From Trichopria drosophilae (Eukaryota > Arthropoda > Insecta > Hymenoptera > Diapriidae), in the NCBI GenBank assembly GCA_030407085.1, contig CM059582.1, forward strand, positions 92,133,001 to 92,197,000: DNA of 64,000 bases, read 5' to 3'. A program made the translations under genes and the position numbers. The notes under the pieces are model-generated. The model made no database searches. It was not told where the DNA came from and worked only from the letters and a program-made list of their open reading frames with translations. Of this stretch, positions 1 through 11,367 are shown piece by piece (within the stretch, counting starts at the first letter, position 1; every line of letters starts with the position of its first letter).

Positions 1-440
1 TATATATTCACCCACAACATTTATGTTTAAATATCTGACCCATACACATACGTGTATATATATATTATGTACATATATATTTATATATGTGGGATAAGTA
101 GATAGGTTAACTAGAGATGTCGAAGAAAATTCGACCACGGACTTTTGTAATTAAAAAACGTAGTTCCTTTGTTTTATGTGTGCTTGCTAAGTTGAAATAA
201 CCTCAAAACTACCGTTAATCAGTGTCAATTCTGAATTGAGTGATTGTCAATAATTATATTACAATAATAAATTAATTACGAAGTATGTAGTAGGTAAAAA
301 AAATATCAGTGTCACATATTTAAACTTATTTAGAAAATATTAGGTAAGTAAAGCTATAGACAAGTTACCATTAAATTTCACAATTTATTTTTTTTCTATG
401 TTTCTATTATCTTTTGTATAGGTTTTGTGTCATCTTTAAA
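1..440. other. AT-rich gene-less flank
   Basis: No coding signal is visible. The first ~95 bases hold short TA/CA-rich runs (about 48-92), and the rest is plain AT-rich sequence leading into the transposase-like pseudogene. I see no terminal inverted repeat of that element here. Confidence 0.4.
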
Positions 441-2671
441 ATGCCTAATAAATTCTCCGATCACGAAGACAACAGGTTAAAAGTTTGTGGACCTTGCGGA
501 CAAAAAATAGTTTGTGGTAAAGCTAAAAAATTAAGCTATTTTAAGATTAATGAAGAGGGTGAAATTCTGATCCAAAACCACATTGACAAGTCGTTTATGT
601 TAAAAAACTCGAAATATCCTTTGGCTTGGTGCAATACTTGTCGTAATACGATTAGAGAGTATGAACAAAATATAACTAAGAGGCCCAAAATTAAAATGCC
701 TAACTATGAAGATATAAATATGCTGAAAGAAACGAGGAAAATCAAAGAACTGTGCAACTGCTACATTTGTTTAACAGCAAGGTCTCCTTTTCATACTAAA
801 GATGTTGTAGGAAAGGGTCATGAACGAAACTTTAAAATCGAAAGAGATGCGGAAAATGGTCTTTATGCGGCTTCAAGTAAAGGTAAAAGCTTTAAATCTT
901 TAAACGTTTCCAAAATCTCTGAAAAGGAAAACATTAGAATTTGTAAAACTTGTTTCGGAGAAGTTGGTAAAGGCGTGAAACATGAATGTAATAAAGAGAA
1001 TGTTTTGGTAGATAACTTACAAAGCATCATAATGAACTTTCTTGAAAAAGTTCAAGATAAAGTTGTACTTAATATCCTGAAACAGAAAAGTAATGGAAGC
1101 GAGTCTTCGAACTCATTAAAAGACGAATAAATCAAACTACATACTCGAGGCCGACACTACAATCCTAGTGAATCCTCAAAAGAATAAAGAAACTGATTTT
1201 ATTGCTGATAAATTGGATAATTTGCAGAATAATTTGGGATTTTCTTCGAATAAAATGAGAGCCATAGAAAATTTTATTCGGTGCAATGCTGGAAAAAAAG
1301 CTATTCCTAACAATTACAGAAATCATTCAATTGAAAGAGGCAAGGTTTTGAGTGACATATATAAAACAGGTAGTCACCTCCTTGATGTCGAAGGTATTGC
1401 ACTAAAAATAATGTAAAAATAAAAAAAAAACTCAGTACTAGAAAAAGTCGTAGAGATCCGTAATATGGTTGGAGATTATTATGTAAAAATCATGGCGGAT
1501 TGTGGTCAGGGCTTTTTCAAAATTTCATTGTCGTTATTTAATACAAATGATAAAGAAAACGACACAGATGCTGTTACATCGGCTAAGCGATAAAAATATT
1601 CTGAAGGAGGTAGAAATGGTGGAACCGGTAAATTGACTAGTATATATAAAATCATTATGCTTTGCGTAGTATCTAAAATTAATGAAACATATGATAACGT
1701 GTCGTACTTATGCAATTTAATAAATTTAAATAACGTGCCATTCAAGTTTGCATCTGATCTTAAGTTGTTATTGATCATAAATGGGCAACAAACTGCCAGC
1801 TCACTGTATCCATGCCCATATTGTTTTATTTCGTTGCAAAGTTTGAAGAAAGGCTGCAAAGAGTTCGTCGATATCGATGAACAAGTCATAGTAAGTTCTT
1901 CTAAATTATCATCAGAGGAAAAGGGCATAATCAAGCAGTTAAAAACGTACGGAGATCTTAAAAACGACTACGATAAGTATGTGATAGAGGGCAAAGTGAA
2001 GAAAAATGCTATGAATTGTCATACCACAATAAATGAACCTATTTTCAAGAAAAAGGTGATCTCACAGTAATAGAGAAGTGTGTAGTACCAGAACTGCATC
2101 TGTTGCAAGGTTTCGTTAACCACCTCTTCTGGAAAGGTTTAGATCCGCTACTTGGACGTGAAACGGCTCTCATATTGCCTTAAAAGCTAAACGTAGTAAC
2201 GAAAAATTATCAAAGTGAGTTATTCGAAGGCAATGCCTGCAGAAAAACTGCTAAAACATGCTGATAATCTCTATGATAAAGATATTTGTTACGGTACCGC
2301 AAGCTACGAATCGAGCATTTTGTGTCATCCTTCAAAAAAAAATGCATGACATTGTACACAATTGTTTCTCGATGACAAGAAAAAATAATGTAGATCTTGA
2401 AAAAAAAATTGAAGAGTTGAAGAAAGCTTTTGATGCAACGGACGTTTCTGAATCATTGAAAATATATATTATCCTCAACCATATTTTACAGTGCTTATCG
2501 TTTCTCGGGAAGAAAGACGGATTTGGTCTGTGGTGCGAACAAGCTGGTGAATCCATTCATCAAGAATTTATAAAATATTGGAATCGGTATAAAATTAATT
2601 CGATAGATGACCCGTCTTACGTTATCCAACTGCAAAAGGCAGTGATTGAATTTTCTTCGAGACGCCTCTAG
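441..2671 (+). pseudogene. degraded transposase-like gene, cysteine-rich N-terminus (family unnamed)
   Basis: A continuous protein of roughly 700 aa can be followed through several frames: 441-1130 (ATG at 441, in aaaATGcc context), then past the stop in the same frame to ~1185, then 1168-1416, ~1432-1600, 1633-2070 and ~2085-2671. The N-terminal part has metal-binding-like cysteine sets (CGPCGQ, CNTC, CNCYIC, CKTC, HEC). Downstream lie MADCGQGFFK (~1495), FASDLKLLLIINGQQTAS followed by CPYC (~1745-1825), ELHLLQGFVNHLFWKGL (~2092) and EQAGESIHQEF (~2540). The pattern resembles uncharacterised proteins abundant in cnidarian and arthropod genomes, which behave like transposons; I cannot name the superfamily. 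The Asp-Asp-Glu candidates (MAD, ASD, AGE) are inference. At least two stops and three frameshifts show that it is dead. No TIRs were found. Confidence 0.6.
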
Positions 2672-5600
2672 TTGGAACTAGTTGTGCCCGCTTATGGGAG
2701 CTGGGGCCCAAAGGGAATGATGCGTAACACAATGCGGCTATGCAAAAAGCCGCATCTTAGCCTATCTTCCCAAATGGCCTACTCTCACCTCCACGTGTGC
2801 TTATTAAAGCCGGTGGGCCCTGGACTCTTAGCAACCTTGCCAGAGATTGGGTAACCAACCCCAGTGGATGGCGAGGTAAGAGACAAACGAGAGAGGCATA
2901 ACAACGGGGAGTAGGGCTAACCACCCTACTCCCTGTATTTGCGGTTACTCATCAAATAACGCGCAGGGCTCCTGACCATCGGGCTGCTTCGGATGCAGCC
3001 CAGTCCCGAGGTGGAGGGGCCGAAACGGGTGTCCCGGGACAACGACCAACGAATGCCCCCGGACGATTTCAGTGGACGGAGGATCTCAGGCAAGATCTAA
3101 TGCGCTGCTACGAGGAGAGCTGTCCGCAACAGAGAGGTTACATGGCGCGAATGCATAGTTGGTTTGCAGTAATGCATCCCGAACTGGCAGATCGCTTTTC
3201 TCAACAACAACTGAGAGATTATGTGGCCTATCTGAGGCGGACGGGTTTCGTTGTTCCCAGCTGTCAACCGGTACCGGATGTGCGGGCAATAACAACTGAG
3301 CCCGTACGCGGTGCTGGGAGAGATGCTCCACATTATGACAGCACGACACTCGTGTTTAGGAAAAATTTGACAACAAACATTTTGCCTAAACAACGAGAAA
3401 TAGACAGAGCAAATAGCCTACTTCTAGATGCTCTTCCGGATGACTGCGACCTGTGGCAAGTCAATTGTGCCGTTTACGAGACTGCAAGTGATCTGGTGAC
3501 TCCGCGAAATCTGACACAGATATCGGGGAGTCGGCAGATTACAAAACGCATGTCTCAATTGAACGGCAAGATTCGACTGACACGGAAACTCGCTTCCCGA
3601 ATTCAGTGTGTGATCGACTATTTAACATCTGGCCGTTCATTTACGGCTAAAGTCAAGACGTTCGCACAACAACTGCGGACGTACTATCACACACTGAACA
3701 AGCTGAAGTTGTTCAACATCAAGCAACGTTTAGCGGATAAAATTCGGGTTATGGCCGATGCCAAAAAGAGGCTGCAAAGACGGGAAGAAGGAATTCGACA
3801 AAATTCAATATTTTGGACGAATCCTTCCAACCTCTTCAAACATCGTATCGCAGCCTCAAGCGAGTTTCCGTCGATGGCCGCAGTTGAGGAATTCTGGGGG
3901 AGCATCTACGAGAAAACATCTAGGCTTAATGCAGACACTCCAGGTATTGAAATCTTCACCGAGTTGTGCGACGAAGTCACACAACAAAGTGAAGATTGCC
4001 CACCCGTCAGTGCATTAGAGGTGAAAAATGCCATCACAGGAGCGAGGAATTTCTCCTCGCCGGGCTGGGATGGAATTAACAACTATTGGTGGAAGAAGTT
4101 CACTTCTGTCCATCAACACCTAGCCCGAATATTCACCTCTCATATAAATGGAGACCAACCCATTCCGCACTGACTGGTGGAGGGCCGAACGACACTGATC
4201 CCAAAATCGGGAGACTTGTCCGATCCGAAAAACCATAGACCGATCACGTGTCTCAATACGTTGTACAAATTGTTCACTAACATCTTGAACGAACGTATTG
4301 AGAAATCCGTGAAACCGGTGTGGCAACGGATAGTAGAACAACGAGGCTGCAAAATGGGTTTATTTGGCTGCAAGGACAACTTGCTTATCGACAGGTGTGT
4401 TTGTCAGGACGCAGTCCAGTACAAGCGTAACCTGTCGATAGCCTCGCTGGATTATATGAAGGCGTATGATTCAACATCGCACGAGCTTTTAAGCTTGTTG
4501 CTCAAACGCCTTCATGTCCACCCAAACATAGTGAGAATTGTAGAAGACCTGATGCCTCTTTGGAAAACACGCTTTGTCATGACATCGGGCAAGCGTCGAA
4601 CCATGTCTAGACTGGTTCAATTCCACTATTGTGTCTATCAGGGAGATTCTCAGAGTCCTCTGCTCTTCTGCATCTCACTATTGCCTCTATCCGTTGTTCT
4701 CCGGAAATCTCAAGGGTACATGTGTGGACCGCCTGGTGAACGTGTACATAAGATCACCCATCTTTTCTATATGGACGATCTTAAATTATACGCATCAGGC
4801 GAAGATCAATTACATCGATCTCTGAACATCGCCCTCACATACTCGAGAGATATCGGCATGGAATTCGGATTGGACAAGTGTGCAGTCGTTCATTTGCACA
4901 GAGGAAGGTGATGGGCCTCAAAGGCATGTCCAGGATGTGCAGGCTGCTAAAACCACCATCATTAAGAAATACCGGCGCATTCTCAGTCAGATCTGGTCAT
5001 CAGAATTGAGCGGGAGTAATAAGGTGGCAGCCACGAATATGTTGGCCGTATCACCAGTGCTCTATTCTTTTGGAGCACTGAAGTGGAACGTTGACCAGCT
5101 AAGGGATCTTGACCGAAGCACACGGAAGATGATTTGTATGCAACGCAGTTTGCATCCAAGATCTTCCGTGGAACGACTGTATTTGCCCCGAAATATGGGA
5201 GGTCGTGGCCTTTTAAGCCTGGAGTGTATGCATGACCGATTGGTCCTCGAAACGGCTTGCGACGTGATTAATCGAACGGAGGATACCCTGATGTTGCTAG
5301 TACATCAGCATGAAATTCAGGGGAAGGGGGCGTTTTTGTACGACGCGGCGGAACGAGCGGCGCGAAACCTCGGTCTGGTTTTCAACGTGGGACGTAGTGG
5401 TGCACAGGAGGCTGAATCAGTCATCAATCTGTGCCCAGTGCGTCTCAGGGCTAACATACGGAAGGAACAACTCCGTAAGTTGGAGGGAAGGCATATCGAC
5501 AAGCCGTTGCATGGACAATTCTTTCGAAATGTCCAACAACTTGGCTTGTCGGCAGAGATGACCTTCTCCTTATTAAGAATAGCCGGCTTGAAATCCGAGA

Positions 5601-6260
5601 TCGAGGGTTTTATCTTCGCATGCCAGGATGGGGTCATCAATACCTTAGCGTATCGCCAGAACATCTTACACCAGACGGTACAGAGTACGCTTTGTAGATT
5701 GTGTAGATGTCATGCTGAGACACTAATGCACCTTTTGGCAGCATGCCCAATATATGCAGTTTCAGCATACATCTAACGTCATAATGCGGCTCTTCGAGTG
5801 CTGTATTACCATCTTCGCAGCACTTATGGTATTGATGCAACCCCAGTTTTGCCGTACGTCCCCACTGATATTGAATCCGTTGTCGGGAATGAGTCGTGCC
5901 GAATATACTGGAATTACTCATTCCCGACGAGCAGGCAAATATCAGCCAATAAGCCTGACATCGTCCTTGTTGATTCGATTACAAATCCATCTGCGTCATC
6001 GAGTTTTCTGCACCAGCAGAAACAAATATAGTCAGCAAAGAGGACGAAAAACGGATGAAATATCAGGAACTCCTGTTCGAGATTCGCAAGCTGTTTCGAA
6101 GATTCAAAAACAAGCTCGTCGTGCTGATAATTGGAGTGCTGGGAGGAATGAGACCAACTTTTCTCCAAAACATCAAAAGAATTCCGGCCTGTCGAGAACA
6201 TGCAAATTCCATCGCAGGCATATTTGCTCGGTCCCGAAGGTCCCGAATTCGAGAGTGTTG
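2672..6260 (+). mobile_element. R4/Dong-like non-LTR retrotransposon (degraded)
   Basis: A non-LTR retroposon with a single ORF, beginning right after the transposase-like pseudogene and running into the next retroposon near 6260. Bases 2672-2904 are GC-richer leader with no clear protein. Gene order (Myb-like domain, RT, CCHC, restriction-like endonuclease) fits the R2/R4 superclade. R4 elements usually sit in 28S rDNA, but I see no rDNA flank, which suits the Dong branch or a dead ectopic copy. The 3' end and any poly(A) or target duplication cannot be resolved. Confidence 0.7.
2905..6258 (+). pseudogene. R4/Dong-like reverse transcriptase with restriction-like endonuclease
   Basis: The frame is open from ~2905. 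An N-terminal SANT/Myb-like segment starts near FQWTEDLRQDLMRCYEES (~3067-3120). The RT begins around LEVKNAITGARNFSSPGWDG (~4015); NHRPITCLNTLYKLFTNILN, SLDYMKAYDS (motif A), YQGDSQSPLLFCISLLPL and the catalytic FYMDDLKLYA (~4765-4795) follow. The YMDD-LKLY form points to the R4/Dong clade. C-terminal: CRLCRCHAETLMHLLAACP (CCHC, ~5690-5750), then KPDIVLVD (~5950) of the restriction-like endonuclease and its tail KYQELLFEIRKLF plus IGVLGGM (~6055-6150). Breaks: in-frame TGA at ~4171, frameshift near 4890-4911, in-frame TAA at 5774, frameshift near 6010-6050. It would have encoded target-primed reverse transcription; it is not functional now. Confidence 0.75.
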
Positions 6261-6269
6261 ACGTTGAAT

Positions 6270-6830
6270 CCTAGTTCCCCTCTAATCCCCCACCCCTTCC
6301 TACCACTACACCTGTCTCTCCGTCACCCGTTGAAATTGTCAACCCCCCTCCTGTGTCGCCGACCCCTTCTTGTTCGGATCCTGCAGTACCGTCTGACATT
6401 ACGTTACCCCCTTTGATAAATCCAGTGGTATGATTGGATATTCCCATTCCGTTTACCATCCCACCGCCGCTGAAATAACATTATCGATATCCGGAAGACA
6501 ATTTTCGTTAAGAATAATGTCGGTACGGTTACGTCAACTTTCTCGCTGTTTGTCAAGCTTATGTCCTTTGAAATACGCAATCACATAATGAACTACAAGC
6601 GCAAAGTAGGCAAGATCACGCGTGCAGACATTTTTCCGGAACTTTATCCGAATGATACAACCATCGTGTATGTAAATTATTTCTTGGCGAAAACAGTTTA
6701 TACACTATTAAATGTGGCAAATACAAAGGCTCGCTCGATCCCTAATTCTCGCGTTTGGGTTCGCAATGGGTGTATTTGATACCGTAAGGATCAAGCACCC
6801 CCTATAGTACCAATCGTTACTGAATTCGAT
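6270..6830 (+). pseudogene. ORF1 (Gag-like) C-terminal part of APE-type retroposon
   Basis: A proline-rich stretch (about 6270-6430, with PPPLPTTTPVSPSP) leads, after stops, into 6561-6779. This encodes MSFEIRNHIMNYKRK, then KITRADIFPE, VYVNYFLAKTVYTLLN and VWVRNGCI, followed after a TGA by YRKDQAPPIVPI. The layout (long helical segment, then a short 'VWVRNGxIYVRK' tail) is that of insect retroposon ORF1 proteins whose C-terminus resembles baculovirus FP proteins. Such proteins bind RNA and chaperone nucleic acid. The stop at 6777-6779 and the degraded upstream part show a pseudogene. Confidence 0.55.
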
Positions 6831-6894
6831 GATCAATTGACAGACACAGGACTCAGCACAACGTATTCTAGATTTATCCCTCACAACTAGGCCA

Positions 6895-7925
6895 CCTAAT
6901 CTGCTCAAAATTTCTCATTCCAATATAAATTCTCTTCGCACTCAGTTCCATCAAATCGAACATTTACCCCACTCTTCCGGTACCTCGATCTTAGCTCAAG
7001 ATATTGCTACTCAAAGTGTGATGATTCCATCTTATAATTTATTACGCAATGACCGTGCAATTTCTTCAGATGGCCGGAATCATTTTGTTCTTGTAGGTGA
7101 CGTTGCCCGTTATTTATACGAATCGCTTGCGTACTCAATACTAGATGCATCCGATAACGCAACAATTAATGAGCCCGAGTTTTTATTGATCGATGTTAAA
7201 ATACCACTAAACGCTAACGCATTTTTAGCTATTGTATATGGGCAACCTGGCGGCTGTATATTTTCGTATTTAATGTCTAAATTATGTGTCTATTTGCCCA
7301 CGTATAAAAATATTGTGATGACTGATGATGTTAACTGTGATTTGGTAGCTAATAACCTTAATGCTACGTTTTTGCGCCAATGCATCACTGAATTCACTGA
7401 ATATTTACTTTATTCTATTCCATTTCTCCCAACCCATCATTCTTTACATAGTAATGGTCATATTCATCTAGATGTTATTATCCTTGACTCTTGTGATAAA
7501 GTCCGTGATTATGTACAGTCTGAGCAGCCGTTCACTACTGGTCATGACCTCATCACCATTCACTACCATATGGAGAATTATTCTCATCAATCAAAGGTTC
7601 TCACCTATCATAATTTCCGTTGATGCCCTCATCAATGAACTGGACGTTTTATTACGCAGTACCATCCCAGAATTGTATCACCATACTATCTCTTCGTGGT
7701 CCAATATTTCGTATAACCTCGACTGTTTGTATCTTTGCGTTGGATCAATGCTCGATAAGTACGCACCCGTGAAGACTTTTTCAGTCTTCAAGCCAAGCGA
7801 CCCAATGTCTCTTGGATCACTTCGACCATCAAACAGCAAATTACACTCCGAAATTCACTATATCGTCGAGCCAAACGCACCCAAAGTACTTTAGTCTTGC
7901 ACCAGTTTTCTTAAGGTACATGTAG
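6895..7925 (+). pseudogene. ORF2 apurinic endonuclease (APE) domain, truncated
   Basis: Reads from ISHSNINSLRTQFHQIEHL (~6915) through 7018-7623 and, after a frameshift near 7590, 7600-7925. APE landmarks: Asn in SNINSL, YGQPGG in place of the usual Y(R)PPG, TDDVNCD where GDxNxD is expected (Gly replaced by Asp), and TGHDLITI for the final S/GDHxxI motif. The segment that normally holds the catalytic Glu (SETW) appears lost around 6985-7015. After the endonuclease the linker continues (STIPELYHHTISSWSNI, LDKYAPVKTF) and breaks off near 7925, before RT. It would have nicked target DNA; it is inactive here. Confidence 0.6.
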
Positions 7926-8289
7926 AGTTTAGTATATTCTTGAATAATAGCAAGCTATATCTATCGGGTCATAAAATGCATGTTTCCGGGTAATGCCTGA
8001 TCGATGCTTGATGTCAGGCTATTTCATCATGGCAGGATGTACTTTAAATTATAGTTCATTTTTTTCGCTCCTAAAACTTTTCGAAAAGGGCAGCCAAGTT
8101 TTTGACAAACCAGTGGCAGAATGTTTGGAATAAGGGACTAAATGCATATTACCGATGTTATTGTATTGATTTTTAAAGTTCATCAAATAGTTGTTAATAT
8201 TTGTCATTAACTCGTAGTTTTATTAAAGAAATGCTTAGAATCATTGTGCATGAATTAATTTCAATTTAAATAAGTTTTTCAAAGGACTA
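7926..8289. other. gene-less spacer before satellite
   Basis: AT-rich sequence without a recognisable protein, repeat or RNA signal. It separates the truncated retroposon from the satellite array. The last ~60 bases already begin to resemble satellite (tttcaaaggactaagtgc, then tatcgttttg). Confidence 0.35.
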
Positions 8290-10473
8290 AGTGCTATCGT
8301 TTTGTAACAATTGGTGACGGAATCATTGTTAAAATAATTATTGTTTATAACGATTGCTGTAAAATGCGTATAACTTATGCAGAAACTTCTTTATAAAGTT
8401 CGAATTTTCCAAGCACTTAAAAAATACTGTTTGAAATATCAAAAATATCGTTTTGAAACTATTCGCGACGGAATCATTGTTTAAATAACTATTGTTTATA
8501 ACGATTGCTGTAAAATGCGTATAACTTGTGCAGAAAATTCTTTATAAAGTTAAAATTTTGCATGCTCTTTAAAAATACTGTTTGAAATAAGGAAAATATA
8601 GCTTTGAAACAATTTAAAATGGAATCATTTTTTAAATAATCATTGTTTATAACGATATCTGATAACTTGTGCAGGAAATTCTTTATAAAGTTAAAATTTT
8701 GCATGCTCATTAAAAATACTGTTTGAAATAAGGAAAATATTGTTTTGAAAAAACTGGCGGCAGAATAATTGATTAAATAATCATTCTGTATAGAGATTTC
8801 TGATAACTTGGGTAGGATATTCTTCATAAAGTTAAAATTTTGCATGCTCTTTAAAAATACTGTTTGAAATAAGGAAAATATTGTTTTGAAAAAATTAGCG
8901 GCAGAATAATTGATTAAATAATCATTTTGTATAACGATTTCTGATAACTTGGGTAGGATATTCTTCATAAAGTTAAAATTTTGCATACACTTCAAAAATA
9001 CTGTTTGAAATAGGGAAAATATCGTTTTGTAACAATTGGCGACGGAATCATTGCTTAAATAAATATTGTTTATAACGAATGCTATATAATGCTTATAACA
9101 TGTGCAGAAAATTCTTTATAAAGTTAAAATTTTGCATGCTCATTAAAAATACTGTTTGAAATGAGGAAAACATTGTTTTGAAAAAATTAGCTGCAGAATA
9201 ATTGATTACATAATCATTTTGTATAACGATTTTTGATAACTTGGGTAGGATATTCTTCATAAAGTTAAAATTTTGCATACACTTCAAAAATACTGTTTGA
9301 AATAGGGAAAATAACGTGTTGAAACAATTCGCGACGGAATCATTGTTTAAACAATCATTCTTTATAATGATTAATTATAACTTCTGCAGAAAATTCTGTA
9401 TAAAGCTAAAATTTTGCATGCGCATTAAAAATTCTGTTTGATATCAGGAAAATATTGTTTTGAAAAAATTAGCGGCAGAATAATTAATTAACTAATCATT
9501 CTATATAACGATTTCTAATAACTCGGGTAGGATATTCTTCATAAAGTTAAAATTTTGCATACGCTTCAAAAATACTGTTTGAAATAGGGAAAATAACGTT
9601 TTGAAACAAATCCCGACGGAATCATTGTTTAAATAATCATTCTATATAATGATTACTTATAACATCTGCAGAAAATTCTTTATAAAGCTAAAATTTTGCA
9701 TGCGCATTAAAAATACTGTTTGAAATAAGGAAAATATTGTTTTGAAAAAATTCGTGGCGGAATAATTGTTTTAATAATCATGTTGTATAACGATTTCTGA
9801 TAACTTGGGTAGGATATTCTTCATAAAGTTAAAATTTTGCATATACTTCAAAAATACTGTTTGAAATAAGGAAAATATAGTTTGAAAACAATTTGAAATC
9901 GAGTCATTTTTTAAATAATCATTGTTTATAACGATTTCTGATAACTTGTGCAGGAAATTCTTTATAAAGTTAAAATTTTGCATGCGCATAAAAAATACTG
10001 TTTAAAATAAGGAAAATATTGTTTTGACACCATTCACGACGGACTTATTGTTTAAATACTCATTGTTTATAACGATTTCTGTATACTGCTTATAATTTCT
10101 GCAGGAAATTCGCTATGAAGTTAAAATTTTGCATACACTTCAAAAATACTGTTTGAAATAGAGAAAATATCGTTTTGTAACAATTGGCGAAGGAATCATT
10201 CTTAAAATAATTATTGTTTATTACGATTGCTGTAAAATGCGTATAACTTGTGCAGGGAAGTCTTTATAAAGCAATAATTTTTCATACACTTCAAAAATCT
10301 TGTTTGAAATAAGGAAAATATAGTTTTGAAACAATTCGCGACGGAATCATTGTATAAACAATCATTCCTTATAACGATTACTTTTAACTTCTGCAGAAAA
10401 TTCTTTATAAAGCTAAAATTTAGCATACACCTCAAAAATACTGTTTGAAATAAGGAAAATATCGTTGAGACAC
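8290..10473 (+). repeat. 141/151-bp AT-rich satellite, block 1
   Basis: About 15 tandem monomers. A monomer runs CGACGGAATCATTG, TTTATAACGATT, CTGATAACTTGTGCAG, TCTTTATAAAGTTAAAATTT, TGCATGC, AAATACTGTTTGAAATAAGG, AAAATATCGTTTTG. Two length classes alternate: ~141 bp and ~151 bp, the longer with an extra ~10 bp around GTAAAATGCGTATAAC. The 141-bp class is a multiple of three, so on the minus strand it gives long repetitive open frames (47-aa units with SMQNFNF and FSLFQTVFL); these are by-products, not genes. The array is interrupted at 10473/10474 by an LTR element with a 4-bp duplication, and blocks at 19651, 21605 and 25058 are its continuation. Confidence 0.9.
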
Positions 10474-11170
10474 TGTAACGGAAAAGCTAAGTTTTGCTCT
10501 TTAAAGCCTAAAGTAACAGCATTCCGTTATGCTCTAAGCTCCGGCAACGGTAGTCCTGACTAGAATAATATATAGTTATACATCTAGGGAGTGTTCAGGA
10601 CTAGCGGGCTGGAGAGGCTCGGAGAGCTGGCAACGTCGCGACCCTACAGGTGTGTGGCATGGAAAAACCGGCGAGAGGAGAGAGACCCCAACGACTTGCG
10701 TGGCGATAACCGGCTGATCCGAGCGCGGATAATTCTTTTTTTTGTATTCGGTTTTGCGGACTTGTGTGTGTGTGTGTGTGGGTGACGGACGGACGTCCAT
10801 AATCTCTTGGCGTCCAAATTGTATTATGTGGACAGCCTCTTTCGGTGGACGGAGCGCGGACCCAACGGATAAAGCTAGGCTCCAAGGACCGGTGTATTGG
10901 TGTGTAGGAGTGACTCGCCAACATTTTTGTAAGTACCAGTTTTCTCTGGTCCCTTTTCTCAGGACATAATAAATTTTGATTCCGCGCGATTGTTTCCGAT
11001 TCTTTTATTAAAAATTTTCGTTCCCTCCGTCTTCCTTCTCGGGTTGACCTTCCGTCTCGCGTTTGTCCAGATTGTGCTCCCTTCAAGGTCAGCGATTTGT
11101 AACTGTCGGCACGAGACCGGTTACAGTGGTTGATGGACCCTTTGGTGGCCCTTTGTCCAGCTGAGAAACA
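10474..11170 (+). repeat. 5' LTR of the 9.2-kb Gypsy element
   Basis: 697 bp. Starts TGTAACGG and ends ..GCTGAGAAACA, about 6 bp shorter than the 3' LTR, whose end reads GAGAGACAGTTACA. It contains a TATATAG box (10569-10575), a GT run near 10764-10781 and a polyadenylation signal AATAAA (10968-10973). An internal CCGGTTACA about 45 bp before the end echoes the terminal inverted repeat. Confidence 0.88.
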
Positions 11171-11172
11171 AA

Positions 11173-11184
11173 TTGGCGCCCGAA
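11173..11184 (+). other. primer-binding site (candidate)
   Basis: TTGGCGCCCGAA directly follows the 5' LTR. Eleven bases (TGGCGCCCGAA) match the start of a retroviral-type PBS complementary to a tRNA-Lys 3' end, and then the match stops. The position fits a PBS; the tRNA identity is inference. Confidence 0.6.
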
Positions 11185-11367
11185 TTGAAATTACCCTGCT
11201 AGACTAATTTTAATTTTGTGGTAAAATTGTGTTTCGTTAAATGGGTTCGGTGCAAACAAAGGTTGACACCTGAGAAACATTGACTCATCTAGTCAATTCT
11301 AATATTGAATAGTTTCACCTTTCTATGTGTGTTAAAGCAAAGTTGACTCGTGGATCAATAGGTGAAA

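Larger units (their letters stand above)
6261..7925 (+). mobile_element. 5' fragment of an APE-type non-LTR retrotransposon
   Basis: A second non-LTR element, truncated before its reverse transcriptase, follows the R4-like copy directly. It keeps the C-terminal part of ORF1 and the endonuclease part of ORF2. The ORF1 shape (Pro-rich stretch followed by an FP-like C-terminal domain) and the APE endonuclease suggest a CR1/Jockey-like lineage; the clade is inference because no RT is present. Confidence 0.6.

Noticed and set aside
2332..2556. Minus-strand frame opposite the transposase-like gene
   Set aside because: The plus strand carries the recognisable conserved blocks at the same place.
8489..10435. 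Several 60-170-codon minus-strand open frames in the satellite
   Set aside because: They repeat with the satellite monomer and result from a period divisible by three and low stop density; no start context or family similarity.
10764..10781. GT microsatellite in the 5' LTR as a separate feature
   Set aside because: It is a short expansion of a run also present in shorter, interrupted form in the 3' LTR.
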